From contig NZ_JAUSYO010000001.1 of NCBI RefSeq assembly GCF_030816935.1, positions 434,001 to 498,000 of the forward strand: a DNA stretch of 64,000 nucleotides, given 5' to 3'. Origin of the DNA: Arthrobacter sp. B3I9. Lineage in GTDB: Bacteria; Actinomycetota; Actinomycetes; Actinomycetales; Micrococcaceae. Position 1 is the stretch's first letter. Each line of letters opens with the position of its first letter. The notes under the pieces are model-generated. The model saw nothing but the letters and a program-made list of their open reading frames with translations, ran no database searches and was not told the DNA's origin. Shown in pieces: positions 8,244 through 16,857 of this stretch. The position numbers were made by a program, and so were the translations under genes.

Positions 8244-9470
8244 ATGCAAGGCCAGCTCGCCGACACCGCGCCGGCAGTGGAAGAAACCCTCGAGGCTGAA
8301 AAGGCCTCGCTACTCAAACAGCCGAAGGCGGTGTGGGCCACGGCCCTGGCCGCGGTGTTCGCGTTTATGGGCATCGGCCTGGTGGATCCCATCCTCCCGG
8401 CTATCGCCAAGAACCTGGAGGCCAGCCCCAGCCAGGTTTCCCTGCTGTTCACGAGCTACTTCGTGGTGACCGCCGTGGCGATGCTGGTTACCGGGTACGT
8501 CTCCTCGCGGATCGGTGGCAAAAAGACCCTGCTGATCGGCCTCGCCGTCATTGTCGTTTTCGCCTCCCTGTCCGGCATGTCCGGAAGCGTCGGTGAGCTG
8601 GTTGGATTCCGTGCCGGATGGGGTCTGGGCAATGCGCTGTTCGTAGCCACCGCCCTTGCCGTCATTGTGGGTGTGGCCAGCGGCGGTGCCGGCACCGCGA
8701 TCATCCTCTACGAGGCGGCCCTGGGGCTGGGCATCTCCCTCGGCCCGCTGCTCGGGGCGCTCCTGGGCGGCTGGCAGTGGCGCGCGCCGTTCTTCGGCAC
8801 CGCCGTGCTGATGGCCGCTGCCTTCTTCGCCCTCGTCGCACTCCTGCCCAGGACCCCGCTGCCCGAGCGAAAGGTCCGGCTCCGCGACCCGTTGCTGGCA
8901 CTGGGCCATAAGGGACTGCGCACGACGGCGGCCAGCGGACTGTTCTACAACTACGGCTTTTTCACCATCCTGGCCTTCACGCCCTTCATCCTGGGCATGG
9001 ACGCCTACGGCATCGGCGGCGTGTTCTTCGGCTGGGGCGTGGCCGTTGCCGTGTTCTCAGTGTTCGTGGCGCCCGTGCTGCAGAACCGCTTCGGCGCCAC
9101 CAAAGTGCTCACCGGCACCCTGGCCCTCCTGATGCTGGACCTCGCCGGACTCGGACTGGCAGCAGGTCACTCGGTGCCCGCCGTCGTCGTCCTCGTAGTG
9201 GCGTCCGGAGCGCTGCTGGGCATCAACAACACCATCTACACCGAGCTGGCCATGGGAGTCTCGGACTCTCCGCGGCCCGTGGCGTCGGCCGGTTACAACT
9301 TTGTGCGCTGGATGGGCGGGGCACTGGCACCGTTTGCCGCGGCGCAGCTGGCCGAGCACTTCGGCCCGCAGGTACCGTTCTTCGCCGGCGCCGTGGCCGC
9401 CATCATCGCCATGGCGATTGCCGTCGGCGGGCGCCACTACCTCGCTGCCCACGAACCGCACGTCGTCTAG
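8244..9470 (+). CDS. Major facilitator superfamily exporter (drug-type)
   Basis: The 408-residue protein has about twelve transmembrane helices. The first contains FMGIGLVDPILPAIAKNL, typical of drug:proton antiporters, and the loop after helix 2 carries TGYVSSRIGGKKTLL, the MFS motif A region. It probably exports toxic compounds under control of the MarR protein just upstream. I chose the ATG at 8244 rather than the GTG at 8235 because AGGAG (8231-8235) lies eight bases before it and overlaps the GTG. A long perfect hairpin follows the stop codon. The substrate cannot be predicted. Confidence 0.88.
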   Translation: MQGQLADTAPAVEETLEAEKASLLKQPKAVWATALAAVFAFMGIGLVDPILPAIAKNLEASPSQVSLLFTSYFVVTAVAMLVTGYVSSRIGGKKTLLIGLAVIVVFASLSGMSGSVGELVGFRAGWGLGNALFVATALAVIVGVASGGAGTAIILYEAALGLGISLGPLLGALLGGWQWRAPFFGTAVLMAAAFFALVALLPRTPLPERKVRLRDPLLALGHKGLRTTAASGLFYNYGFFTILAFTPFILGMDAYGIGGVFFGWGVAVAVFSVFVAPVLQNRFGATKVLTGTLALLMLDLAGLGLAAGHSVPAVVVLVVASGALLGINNTIYTELAMGVSDSPRPVASAGYNFVRWMGGALAPFAAAQLAEHFGPQVPFFAGAVAAIIAMAIAVGGRHYLAAHEPHVV

Positions 9471-9505
9471 GCTTCCCGCCCGCCGGTTCCCCCTCGTATA
9501 AGCGA

Positions 9506-9562
9506 CGAGATGACAGAAAACGCCAATGTTCCACGTGAACATTGGCGTTTTCTGTCATCTCG
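9506..9562. terminator. Long perfect hairpin between convergent transporter genes
   Basis: Two 25-base arms (9506-9530 and 9538-9562) are exactly complementary and enclose the loop CCACGTG. The sequence lies between the convergent MFS genes and reads into GTTTTCTG within the stem. It is best explained as a bidirectional terminator, though a 25-bp perfect stem is longer than needed. Confidence 0.75.
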
Positions 9563-9588
9563 GCGGAGTGCGGGCAGGGTGCAGGGGG

Positions 9589-11028
9589 TCAGGACTTGGC
9601 TGAGCCCTTCGGGACGAAGAGGGTATCCGCCTGTTCCAGGGACATGCCGTTGGTCTCGGGCACCTTGAACATCACGAAGAAGAACGACGCGGCCGCGAAC
9701 AGCGCGTACATGGCGTAGGTCAGCGGCAGGGAGGCGCCGGCCATCACCGGGAAGCTCAGGGTGATGCCGAAATTGGCGATCCACTGGGCGGCTGCGGCCA
9801 GGCCCAGTGCCCGTGCCCGGATGCGCGACGGGAAGATTTCACCCAGCAGAACCCAGACCAGCGGGCCCCAGGAAGCACCGAAGCTGATGACGAAGACGTT
9901 CGCGGCAACGAGGGCTGCGGGGCCCCAGGCGCCGGGCAGGGAAATTGAGTCACCGGTGCCTGTGGCCGAACTGAAGGCGAGGGCCATGGTGCCGAGGGAG
10001 AGGGCCATGCCGATGGAGCCCGCCAGCAGAATGGGACGGCGGCCGACCCGGTCCACCAGCGCGATTGCCACCAGGGTTACCAGGATGTTCGTGATGGAGG
10101 TGGCCACGGAGATGGTGAGCGAGTCCTTCTCCTGGAAACCCACGGCCTTCCACAGCGTGGTGGAGTAGTAGAAGATCACGTTGATGCCGACGAACTGCTG
10201 CAGCACGGACAGGATGATCCCGATCCAGACCACCGGCTGCAGTCCCAGGGTCTTGCCGCCCAGGGAGCCCTTCTGGCCCGCAAGCTTGTCCTCGTCGATG
10301 GCGGTCTTGATGTCCCGCAGGTGGCGGTCCGGGTCCTCGGTCGGGGCGATTGACGTGAAAACCTCCAGCGCCTCCGCATCCTTGCCCTGGAACACCAGGA
10401 AACGCGGCGACTCGGGCAGGGTATAGGCGATCCAGCCGTATACAACCGCCGGGACGGCCGCGGCCAGGAACATCCAGCGCCATGCCTCCAGGCCGAACCA
10501 CAGGTCCTGGTCCGCTCCGCCCGCCGAGGTGGCCACCAGGGCGTCGGAGAGGAGGGCCGCGAAAATGCCCGAGGTGATTGCCAGCTGCTGGAGCGAGGCC
10601 AGACGTCCCCGGACGTGGCGGGGTGAGATCTCGGAAATGTACGCCGGTGCGATCACCGAGGCCAAGCCGATGCCGAGCCCGCCTACCAGGCGCCAGAGGA
10701 TCAGGTCCCAGACGCCGAAAGCGAAGCAGGTGCCCACGGCGCTGACGAGGAACAGCAGGGACCCGATCTTCATCGCGGGGATGCGCCCGTAGCGGTCGGC
10801 AACCTTGCCGGCCAGGTACGCACCCGCAGCGCAGCCGAGCAGGGCCACGGCGACGGCGAAGCCGGTCACGGCCTCGCTCAGCGCGAACTCGTCCTTGATC
10901 GCGTCGACAGCACCGTTAACCACCGAGGAGTCGAAGCCGAAGAGGAAGCCGCCGACGGCGCCTGCCACGGCCAGCCATATGACCCGCTTGGGAATCTTGG
11001 CGGCGGTCTGGTCCTGGGTTGTGGTCAT
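9589..11028 (-). CDS. Sugar porter family MFS transporter
   Basis: This 479-residue membrane protein shows all main signatures of the sugar porter family: GGFLFGFDSSVVNGA in helix 1, KVADRYGRIPAMK after helix 2, PESPRFLVFQGK at the end of helix 6, DRVGRRPILL after helix 8 and PETNGMSLEQ after helix 12. It is likely a proton-coupled importer of a monosaccharide or polyol such as xylose, glucose or inositol. I chose the ATG at 11028 over the in-frame start 15 bases upstream because a GAGGAG site lies just before it. It stands alone; the neighbouring RraA gene runs the same way. Confidence 0.92.
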   Translation of the reverse strand: MTTTQDQTAAKIPKRVIWLAVAGAVGGFLFGFDSSVVNGAVDAIKDEFALSEAVTGFAVAVALLGCAAGAYLAGKVADRYGRIPAMKIGSLLFLVSAVGTCFAFGVWDLILWRLVGGLGIGLASVIAPAYISEISPRHVRGRLASLQQLAITSGIFAALLSDALVATSAGGADQDLWFGLEAWRWMFLAAAVPAVVYGWIAYTLPESPRFLVFQGKDAEALEVFTSIAPTEDPDRHLRDIKTAIDEDKLAGQKGSLGGKTLGLQPVVWIGIILSVLQQFVGINVIFYYSTTLWKAVGFQEKDSLTISVATSITNILVTLVAIALVDRVGRRPILLAGSIGMALSLGTMALAFSSATGTGDSISLPGAWGPAALVAANVFVISFGASWGPLVWVLLGEIFPSRIRARALGLAAAAQWIANFGITLSFPVMAGASLPLTYAMYALFAAASFFFVMFKVPETNGMSLEQADTLFVPKGSAKS

Positions 11029-11196
11029 GCGGCTCCTCGGCAAGTCGGTCCGCGGCTTCCGCCGCGACTACCAAGTCTTACACCGCACCCGGCGTGCCCC
11101 CTGTCACACGGGCCAAATAGTGAGAGGAAACATACACTTCCTGCCGCGCGGACGACGGCGCCGCCCCTTTGCCGCTCCGCCGCGTTCCGGCTTCCC

Positions 11197-11673
11197 TCAG
11201 CGCTCGATGAGGATCCCGTCCGGGTCACACCAGATCATCGCGTTGGGCCGCACGGTCACGCCGTCGATCACCAGTTCCACGTCGACCTCGCCGGTGCCTG
11301 CCTTCGCGCTCTTGCGCGGGTTGCTGCCGAGGGCCTTGACCCCCAGCGGGAGCTCCGCGATGGCGGCCCGGTCGCGGACGGCGCCGTGGATTACGACGCC
11401 GGCCCACCCGTTGCTGACGGCACTCGCCGCGATCAGGTCCCCCATCAGCGCCGTGCGGAGCGAACCGCCGCCGTCGACCACCAGGACGGCACCGCGGCCG
11501 GGGGTCGCCAAGGTTGCCTTGACGAGGGCGTTGTCCTCGAAGCAGCGGACGGTCCGGACCGGCCCGCTGAAGTGCGTACGGCCCCCGACCGATTGGAACT
11601 GTAGGGCCACGGAGTCGAGCTCCTCGCCCCGTTCGTCGTAGAGGTCAGCGGTGTTCACGTTCAATGCGGTCAT
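11197..11673 (-). CDS. rraA: RraA-family protein (RNase E regulator-like / aldolase-like)
   Basis: The 158-residue protein matches the RraA fold: an N-terminal NTADLYDERGEEL segment, the GGSLRTALMGDLIAASA loop and GWAGVVIHGAVRDRAAI. Members either bind RNase E and inhibit it or act as divalent-metal-dependent aldolases or decarboxylases on 4-hydroxy-4-methyl-2-oxoglutarate. Both conserved pocket features (GDLIA and the Arg/Asp in GAVRD) are present, so catalysis is possible. AAGGAG lies seven bases before the ATG. It diverges from an MFS gene. Function in this organism is uncertain despite the secure family. Confidence 0.88.
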   Translation of the reverse strand: MTALNVNTADLYDERGEELDSVALQFQSVGGRTHFSGPVRTVRCFEDNALVKATLATPGRGAVLVVDGGGSLRTALMGDLIAASAVSNGWAGVVIHGAVRDRAAIAELPLGVKALGSNPRKSAKAGTGEVDVELVIDGVTVRPNAMIWCDPDGILIER

Positions 11674-11789
11674 TGGTGCTCCTTAAGGTAGAGACAGGAC
11701 GAGAAACAGAAGGGCGGATCCCGAGACCCACGATAGTCTGGCCACGGATCGGGTATCGGCCTGTGTCACGAGTCCTGGGGGAGCAAAGC

Positions 11790-13100
11790 ATGAGTCTGTC
11801 CGAAACGCCCGGAGCAGCTCCGGATCCTGCCGTGGCGGGCCCCGGCAGGGTGCCAGCGGCCGCGCTCGCGGAACCGGAGCGGCGGGTCCGCCCGGTCTGG
11901 ACCGCGGGCGTGGTGCTGGTGAACGTCGGGATCAATGCGGCGTTTTTCGGCCCGCTCCAGGTTTTGCTGGGCCAGCAGGCGGCGGCGTTCAGTGAAGAGG
12001 ACAAGGAAGCCATCCTTGCCCTCGTGACCGGTGCCGGCGCTGCTGTATCGCTCGTGGCCAATCCACTGTTCGGAGCTTTCAGTGACCGGACCACGTCGCG
12101 GTATGGCCGCCGCGTGCCGTGGGTGGTTTTCGGGGCGGTCCTCGGCGCGGCCGCGCTGATTGCGCTGGCAGGGGCCCCGGACGTCGCTGCCATGACGCTC
12201 CTGTGGTGCCTCGTCCAGACAGGGTGCAACGGCGCCTATGCCGCGATCACGGCCGCCATCCCGGACCGGGTGCCGGTCCCTCAGCGCGCCACCGTGGGCG
12301 GCATGGCCGCCATGGGCCAGACTGTGGGGATCCTGATCGGCGCGGTGATTGCTGCCGCCGTGGCGGGAAACTTTGCCGCCGGTTACTTCGTCTGCGCAGC
12401 GGCGCTGCTGGCCGGCGTCGTGCTCTATTTCTTCAAGAACGACGACGTTCAGCTGCCCGCGCAGGCCCGGCCGCCATTCAGCGTGGCCGGTTTCGCCAGG
12501 GGCTTCTGGGTATCGCCGCGCCGCTACCCGGACTTCGCCTGGGCGTGGCTGACCCGGTTGCTGGTCAACGTCGGCAACCACATGGTCACGCTGTATCTGC
12601 TGTTCTTCCTCAAGGACGCCGTTCATGTGAAGGAAGCGCAGGGGATCGAACCGGAATTCGGTGTGCTGGTCCTCACCGGACTGTATGCGGTGATGGTCAT
12701 CATCACGAGTGTGGTGGGCGGGCGGTTGAGCGACCGGATGGGCAAGCGGAAGCCGCTCGTCATCATCTCCTCGGGGGTCATTGCCGCAGCCTCACTGATC
12801 CTGGCGATCGCGCCGACCTGGCCGGGCGCGCTGATCGGCGCCTCCGTGCTCGGCATCGGCTTCGGCTGTTACCTGGCCGTGGACTTTGCGCTGATTACCC
12901 AGGTGCTGCCCGCGGCGCTGAGCCGCGGCAAGGACCTGGGCGTGCTGAACATCGCCAACTCGCTGCCCCAGGTGCTCGCGCCGCTCATCGCCTTTCCCTT
13001 CGTGGTGCTGTGGGGCGGGTATGTTTCGCTCTACGTGGCGGCGGCGGTGATCGGCCTCCTCGGGGCTGTTTTTGTCGTCAAGATCAAGGGCGTGGACTGA
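11790..13100 (+). CDS. MFS transporter, glycoside/sugar-cation-like
   Basis: The protein (about 436 residues) has twelve predicted helices and two copies of the MFS loop motif: FGAFSDRTTSRYGRRVPWV after helix 2 and GGRLSDRMGKRKPLV after helix 8. The pattern NPLFGAFSDRT followed by RYGRR recalls the SLC45/sucrose-type and GPH carriers, so a sugar or glycoside may be carried. I chose the ATG at 11790, preceded by GGGGGAG, over the longer upstream frame, which would overlap the divergent rraA start. It stands alone. Confidence 0.82.
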   Translation: MSLSETPGAAPDPAVAGPGRVPAAALAEPERRVRPVWTAGVVLVNVGINAAFFGPLQVLLGQQAAAFSEEDKEAILALVTGAGAAVSLVANPLFGAFSDRTTSRYGRRVPWVVFGAVLGAAALIALAGAPDVAAMTLLWCLVQTGCNGAYAAITAAIPDRVPVPQRATVGGMAAMGQTVGILIGAVIAAAVAGNFAAGYFVCAAALLAGVVLYFFKNDDVQLPAQARPPFSVAGFARGFWVSPRRYPDFAWAWLTRLLVNVGNHMVTLYLLFFLKDAVHVKEAQGIEPEFGVLVLTGLYAVMVIITSVVGGRLSDRMGKRKPLVIISSGVIAAASLILAIAPTWPGALIGASVLGIGFGCYLAVDFALITQVLPAALSRGKDLGVLNIANSLPQVLAPLIAFPFVVLWGGYVSLYVAAAVIGLLGAVFVVKIKGVD

Positions 13101-13569
13101 CCCGGGAGTCCTTGCGGGCGGTGTGCCGGGGACTGGCCGCTGGTTCGTATGTGCCGTGCGGCTGCGCCGTATAGGGGTTGGGAGTTGCCGCGGCAACGGT
13201 GCGGAGGAACCCTTCGTTCCTGCCGAGAAGGATCTGAAGAAAGCTTGCGCGCTGCTGGCCAGCAAGGCCGAAGCCGCGTAACCGGTCTAGGCCAGTGACG
13301 TTAAAAAGCGCCACATTGCTGTGAGGTGGAGCACGCGATCTGGCGAAAAACGCGGTGCCGCCGGTACCGTGCCTGCCGGCCCGGCCTGAACGCGTACGCA
13401 CCTTGGTTACCATTGCAGAACCGGAGCGGCACCGCCGCCAGCACTGCCCGGAGCTTCACTGCCGGCCCGCCATCCTTGGGCCGCCGACGTTCCCCAGCCC
13501 ATCTCGAGCACCCTGTGCTCATCTTTTCTCGTCCCGTGCGTCCACGGTGAGCCCCCAGGAGACAACGAC
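13101..13569. other. Gene-poor stretch with a possible gene remnant
   Basis: I see no convincing complete gene in these 469 bases. A plus-strand frame ending at 13281 closes with a charged, protein-like tail (EEPFVPAEKDLKKACALLASKAEAA in two parts) but has no credible start and overlaps the end of the MFS gene, so it may be the remains of a lost gene. A perfect palindrome GTTGCCGCGGCAAC lies at 13184-13197. The last 100 bases should hold the malic enzyme promoter. Confidence 0.4.
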
Positions 13570-14781
13570 GTGTCCATTGAAACCATCCTTCCCGCCGATG
13601 CCGCTTCCCCGGAAGAGCCGGCAGCCCCACTGACCGACGCGGAGATTTTCGCAGCCCACCAGGGCGGCAAGCTGGCCATTTCCAGCACTGCCCCGCTGGC
13701 AACCAAGCGGGACCTCTCCATTGCCTACACGCCCGGCGTGGCACAGGTCAGCCGCGCCATTGCCGCCGATCCGGACCTGGCCAAGACCCTGACCTGGGCC
13801 CAGCGCCTCGTCGTGGTGGTCAGTGACGGCACCGCCGTCCTGGGCCTGGGCAACATCGGTGCCAGCGCCTCACTTCCCGTGATGGAAGGCAAGTCCGCCC
13901 TGTTCAAGACCTTCGGCGAGCTCGATTCCATCCCGCTGGTGCTGAACACCACCGACGTGGACGAGATCGTCGAGACGCTCGTCCGGCTGCGCCCGAGCTT
14001 CGGCGCCGTGAACCTTGAGGACGTCTCGGCGCCCCGGTGCTTCGAGCTCGAGGAAAAGCTCATCGAGGCCCTCGACTGCCCCGTCATGCACGATGACCAG
14101 CACGGTACCGCCGTCGTCGTTCTTGCAGCCCTGACCGGCGCCGCCAAGGTGACGGGACGCGAACTGGCGGGCCTGCGTGTGGTCATCTCCGGCGCCGGCG
14201 CTGCCGGAATCGCTGTCGCCGAAATCCTGCTGGCCGCCGGCATCGGCGACGTCGTCCTGCTGGACTCACGCGGCGTGATCCACCGGAATCGCGCCGACAT
14301 CGCCGCCGACCCCGGCAGCAAGAAGGCCAGGCTCGCGGCGCGCAGCAACCCCCGCGGTGTCGACGGCGGACCCGGCGAGGCGCTGCTCGGGGCGGACGTC
14401 TTCATCGGAGTCTCCTCCTCCAAGCTGGATGAGGAGCACCTGAAGCTCATGAACCACAGCTCCATCGTCTTCGCCCTGTCCAACCCGGACCCCGAAGTCC
14501 TGCCGGAGGTCGCACGGCAGTACGCCGCTGTGGTTGCCACCGGACGCAGCGACTTCCCCAACCAGATCAACAACGTCCTGGCGTTCCCCGGCATCTTCCG
14601 CGGCGCCCTCGACGCCGGCGCCCGCCGGATCACCCCGGCGATGAAGCTGGCCGCCGCCCGCGCCATCGCCGCGCTTGCCGAGGACGGACTCTCCGCGGAC
14701 TACATCGTGCCGAGCCCGCTGGACCCGCGCGTGGCACCGGCGGTTTCGGCAGCGGTCGCCGCGGCGGCCGAGGCGGAGTAA
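13570..14781 (+). CDS. NAD(P)-dependent malic enzyme
   Basis: Malic enzyme decarboxylates malate to pyruvate, making NADH or NADPH, and links the TCA cycle to pyruvate. The 403 residues include the N-terminal YTPGVAQVSRAIAADP, the catalytic metal region HDDQHGTAVVVLAAL, and a Rossmann fold starting VVISGAGAAGIAVAEILL. This is the short bacterial form without the phosphotransacetylase-like C-terminal domain of MaeB. The GTG start at 13570 has AGGAG eight bases upstream. The cofactor preference cannot be told by eye. Confidence 0.93.
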   Translation: MSIETILPADAASPEEPAAPLTDAEIFAAHQGGKLAISSTAPLATKRDLSIAYTPGVAQVSRAIAADPDLAKTLTWAQRLVVVVSDGTAVLGLGNIGASASLPVMEGKSALFKTFGELDSIPLVLNTTDVDEIVETLVRLRPSFGAVNLEDVSAPRCFELEEKLIEALDCPVMHDDQHGTAVVVLAALTGAAKVTGRELAGLRVVISGAGAAGIAVAEILLAAGIGDVVLLDSRGVIHRNRADIAADPGSKKARLAARSNPRGVDGGPGEALLGADVFIGVSSSKLDEEHLKLMNHSSIVFALSNPDPEVLPEVARQYAAVVATGRSDFPNQINNVLAFPGIFRGALDAGARRITPAMKLAAARAIAALAEDGLSADYIVPSPLDPRVAPAVSAAVAAAAEAE

Positions 14782-14832
14782 CCGCGGCAGGTCCTCCTCT
14801 GGCCGGGACCGAGGCGGCAGCCGCGGGGACCA

Positions 14833-14838
14833 TAGACT
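14833..14838 (+). promoter_or_regulatory. -10 element of a leaderless promoter (DUF456 gene)
   Basis: TAGACT ends six bases before the ATG at 14845 and no Shine-Dalgarno is present, which fits a transcript starting at the ATG. The -35 region is weak. Confidence 0.55.
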
Positions 14839-14844
14839 GGGGCG

Positions 14845-15345
14845 ATGAACCCCGAGACAGTCGTGACCATCCTCTGCGGCCTGGCCATCCTGGTGGGAGT
14901 GGCGGGCACCATCATTCCCGTGCTCCCCGGCAGCTTCCTGATCGGCCTCAGCCTGCTGGCCTGGGCGCTGTGGGGTGGCGCCGGAACTACCGGCTGGGTG
15001 GTATTCGCCATTGGCATGGTGTTCGTCGTTGCGGGCATGGCTGCCAGCGCGGTCCTGACCGGCCGGAAGCTCAAGCAGCACAGCATTCCCGGCCGGTCGG
15101 TTGTGGCGGGCCTGGTCCTGGGCGTCGTCGGCATGTTCATCATTCCGGTGGTGGGCCTGTTCGTGGGCTTCGCCGCCGGGCTCCTGCTCAGCGAACTGCA
15201 CCGCACCCGGGTGTTCCGTACCGCCGTCGCCTCCAGTTGGGCAGCGCTGAAGGCCACCGGCCTCGGCATGATTGCCGAATTCGGCCTGGCCTGCCTGGCC
15301 GCGAGCACGTGGGTGATCGGCCTCTGGGTGGCCGCGGCAGCCTAG
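14845..15345 (+). CDS. DUF456 family small membrane protein
   Basis: The 166-residue protein is almost entirely hydrophobic, with four to five membrane helices. It opens with LCGLAILVGVAGTIIPVLPGSFLIG, the glycine/proline-rich stretch characteristic of DUF456 proteins, and repeats a similar pattern near residue 105 (GVVGMFIIPVVGLFVGFAAG). The GXXG repeats suggest tightly packed helices. No biochemical role is established for the family. The start is set by the leaderless promoter just before it. Confidence 0.78.
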   Translation: MNPETVVTILCGLAILVGVAGTIIPVLPGSFLIGLSLLAWALWGGAGTTGWVVFAIGMVFVVAGMAASAVLTGRKLKQHSIPGRSVVAGLVLGVVGMFIIPVVGLFVGFAAGLLLSELHRTRVFRTAVASSWAALKATGLGMIAEFGLACLAASTWVIGLWVAAAA

Positions 15346-15382
15346 GATGCCTGCTGCTGCGGCCTGCCACTAGCATGGGTGC

Positions 15383-16384
15383 ATGAGCGCCGGACCCGGA
15401 GAATCCGTTCCCCAGCAGCCGCCCCTGTTCCGCGATACCCGGGACCTGACGCCCTTCCGGAAGGCGCTGATCCGTACCCCGGTGCGCGGCCTCGCCGGGG
15501 GTGTGGCCGGGCTGGTCTCCGCAGTCCTGGCCGGTACGACCCGGGGCACTCTGAGTGCCGAGGGCGGTTTTCCACGGCTCGGGAAAGTCGCCGGCCGGAG
15601 CCCCGGGAAGGCGGCGAAAGCCGTGCATCCCGCTGTTTTCGGCAGCACGGACCCGGACCGGCTGATCGACCTGGCCCGGCAGTTCCCGGACTGGGCCGGA
15701 CTCTGCTACCTCATGGCCGGGTTGCTGGCGTACACGCACGGCGGGTACCTGCGTGCCTCCGAGCTGCTCCAGCGTGGCCTTTCGGTCCGGAACGGCGACG
15801 CCGCGAACGGCTACGCCTCCCAATACCTCGCCGGAGTGCTGACCCGGGTGGAGGTTGCCGAGCGGATCGAAGTACCGGTCCTGTTCAGCGAAGAAGCGGT
15901 CTTCCTCGCGCTGTCCCACGCGCTCCGCGAGACCGGCCAGACCGAGGCAGCGCTGGCCGCCCTTGCCGGACTGCCGCCCTCGCTCCCGCTGGCGCTTGCC
16001 CGCCGCTCGCTCGCGGCTGGCCTGGGCCGGGACGCGGACGTGGCGGCGGACACCGAGGGCCTGCTCAACGGCGATGACCTGTCGGCGGCGCTGCTGCTGG
16101 TGCGGGCCCGCTCGCTGCGGAAACTCGGCGACTATGGTGCCGCCCGCGAGGCGCTCCAGGAAGTCCTGCGCCGGCGGAAGACGGACTTCACGCTGCGCAG
16201 CGACGCCCTGACCGACCGTGCCCTGCTGCTCTTGGACAACGGCCGGAAATCGCTCAGCCCGCGGGAATGGCAACGCCGGAAGCCTGCTGAGCTGGAGGCC
16301 GTGAGGGCGATCCGTAAGGATGCGGAGATGCACGAGCTCTGGGACCGGGAATACGGCCGGGCAGGCGAGGGCGACGGCGGCTGA
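15383..16384 (+). CDS. Hypothetical protein with TPR-like helical repeats
   Basis: I do not recognise a named family for this 333-residue protein. An N-terminal polar region and one possible membrane-associated stretch (residues about 33-50, LAGGVAGLVSAVLAG) precede a helical body. That body reads like tetratricopeptide repeats: LLAYTHGGYLRASELLQRGL, ALRETGQTEAALAALAGL and SLRKLGDYGAAREALQEVL each carry the small-residue spacing of a TPR. A protein-protein interaction role is likely. TAGCAT at 15371-15376 followed six bases later by the ATG suggests a leaderless mRNA. The C-terminus is charged. Confidence 0.65.
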   Translation: MSAGPGESVPQQPPLFRDTRDLTPFRKALIRTPVRGLAGGVAGLVSAVLAGTTRGTLSAEGGFPRLGKVAGRSPGKAAKAVHPAVFGSTDPDRLIDLARQFPDWAGLCYLMAGLLAYTHGGYLRASELLQRGLSVRNGDAANGYASQYLAGVLTRVEVAERIEVPVLFSEEAVFLALSHALRETGQTEAALAALAGLPPSLPLALARRSLAAGLGRDADVAADTEGLLNGDDLSAALLLVRARSLRKLGDYGAAREALQEVLRRRKTDFTLRSDALTDRALLLLDNGRKSLSPREWQRRKPAELEAVRAIRKDAEMHELWDREYGRAGEGDGG

Positions 16385-16443
16385 TCCGGGAGCACCCGGC
16401 TTCCGCCCCAGCTCAGGGGCGTATGTCCACGTAGCTGCTACGC

Positions 16444-16472
16444 TTGCGGGCCCCCGCGGCAGGTAGTACAAA
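16444..16472 (+). promoter_or_regulatory. Promoter of the SnoaL-like gene
   Basis: TTGCGG (16444-16449) and TACAAA (16467-16472) are 17 bases apart, and the ATG at 16479 lies six bases after the -10. The same -35 hexamer is seen in the rrn promoter of this window. Confidence 0.5.
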
Positions 16473-16478
16473 CGAGGC

Positions 16479-16835
16479 ATGAGAGACGCCGCCGCCCGCT
16501 GGATGCAGCACTACATCACGGCCTGGGGCTCAAATGATCCCGACGACATCCGGGCCCTGTTCACGGAGGACGCCGTCTACTACACGAGCCCGCACGAGGC
16601 GGAGCCGTGGGAGGGGCGGGAGCAGATCGTTGAGGGCTGGCTTGCGGCCCGGGATGATCCCGGGGACTGGTCTTTCGAGTGGAATCTGTTGGGGGTCGAC
16701 GGCGGACGGGCCTTCGTCCAGGGCCTCACGACCTACCAGACGGACCACCGCAGCTACGACAACCTGTGGGTCATCCAGCTCACCGCCGACGGCCGGGCCT
16801 CATCCTTCACCGAGTGGTACATGCCCCGCAAGTAA
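16479..16835 (+). CDS. SnoaL/NTF2-like fold protein
   Basis: This 118-residue protein has the typical small alpha+beta-barrel pattern of nuclear transport factor 2-like polyketide cyclase/isomerase proteins: an N-terminal helix WMQHYITAWGSNDPDDIRALF, then TEDAVYYTSPHEAEPWEGREQIVEGW, and a final strand ASSFTEWYMPRK. Family members bind or transform small hydrophobic molecules, and many have unknown substrates. It is a single gene, converging on the LysE-family exporter with a 22-base gap. Confidence 0.75.
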   Translation: MRDAAARWMQHYITAWGSNDPDDIRALFTEDAVYYTSPHEAEPWEGREQIVEGWLAARDDPGDWSFEWNLLGVDGGRAFVQGLTTYQTDHRSYDNLWVIQLTADGRASSFTEWYMPRK

Positions 16836-16857
16836 TGGTTCACCCGGCAGGGGCAGC

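Noticed and set aside
9524..9540. A parS-like sequence in the hairpin loop
   Set aside because: It is one base short of the consensus, sits inside a terminator between convergent genes, and no other copy was seen; kept only as a low-priority check.
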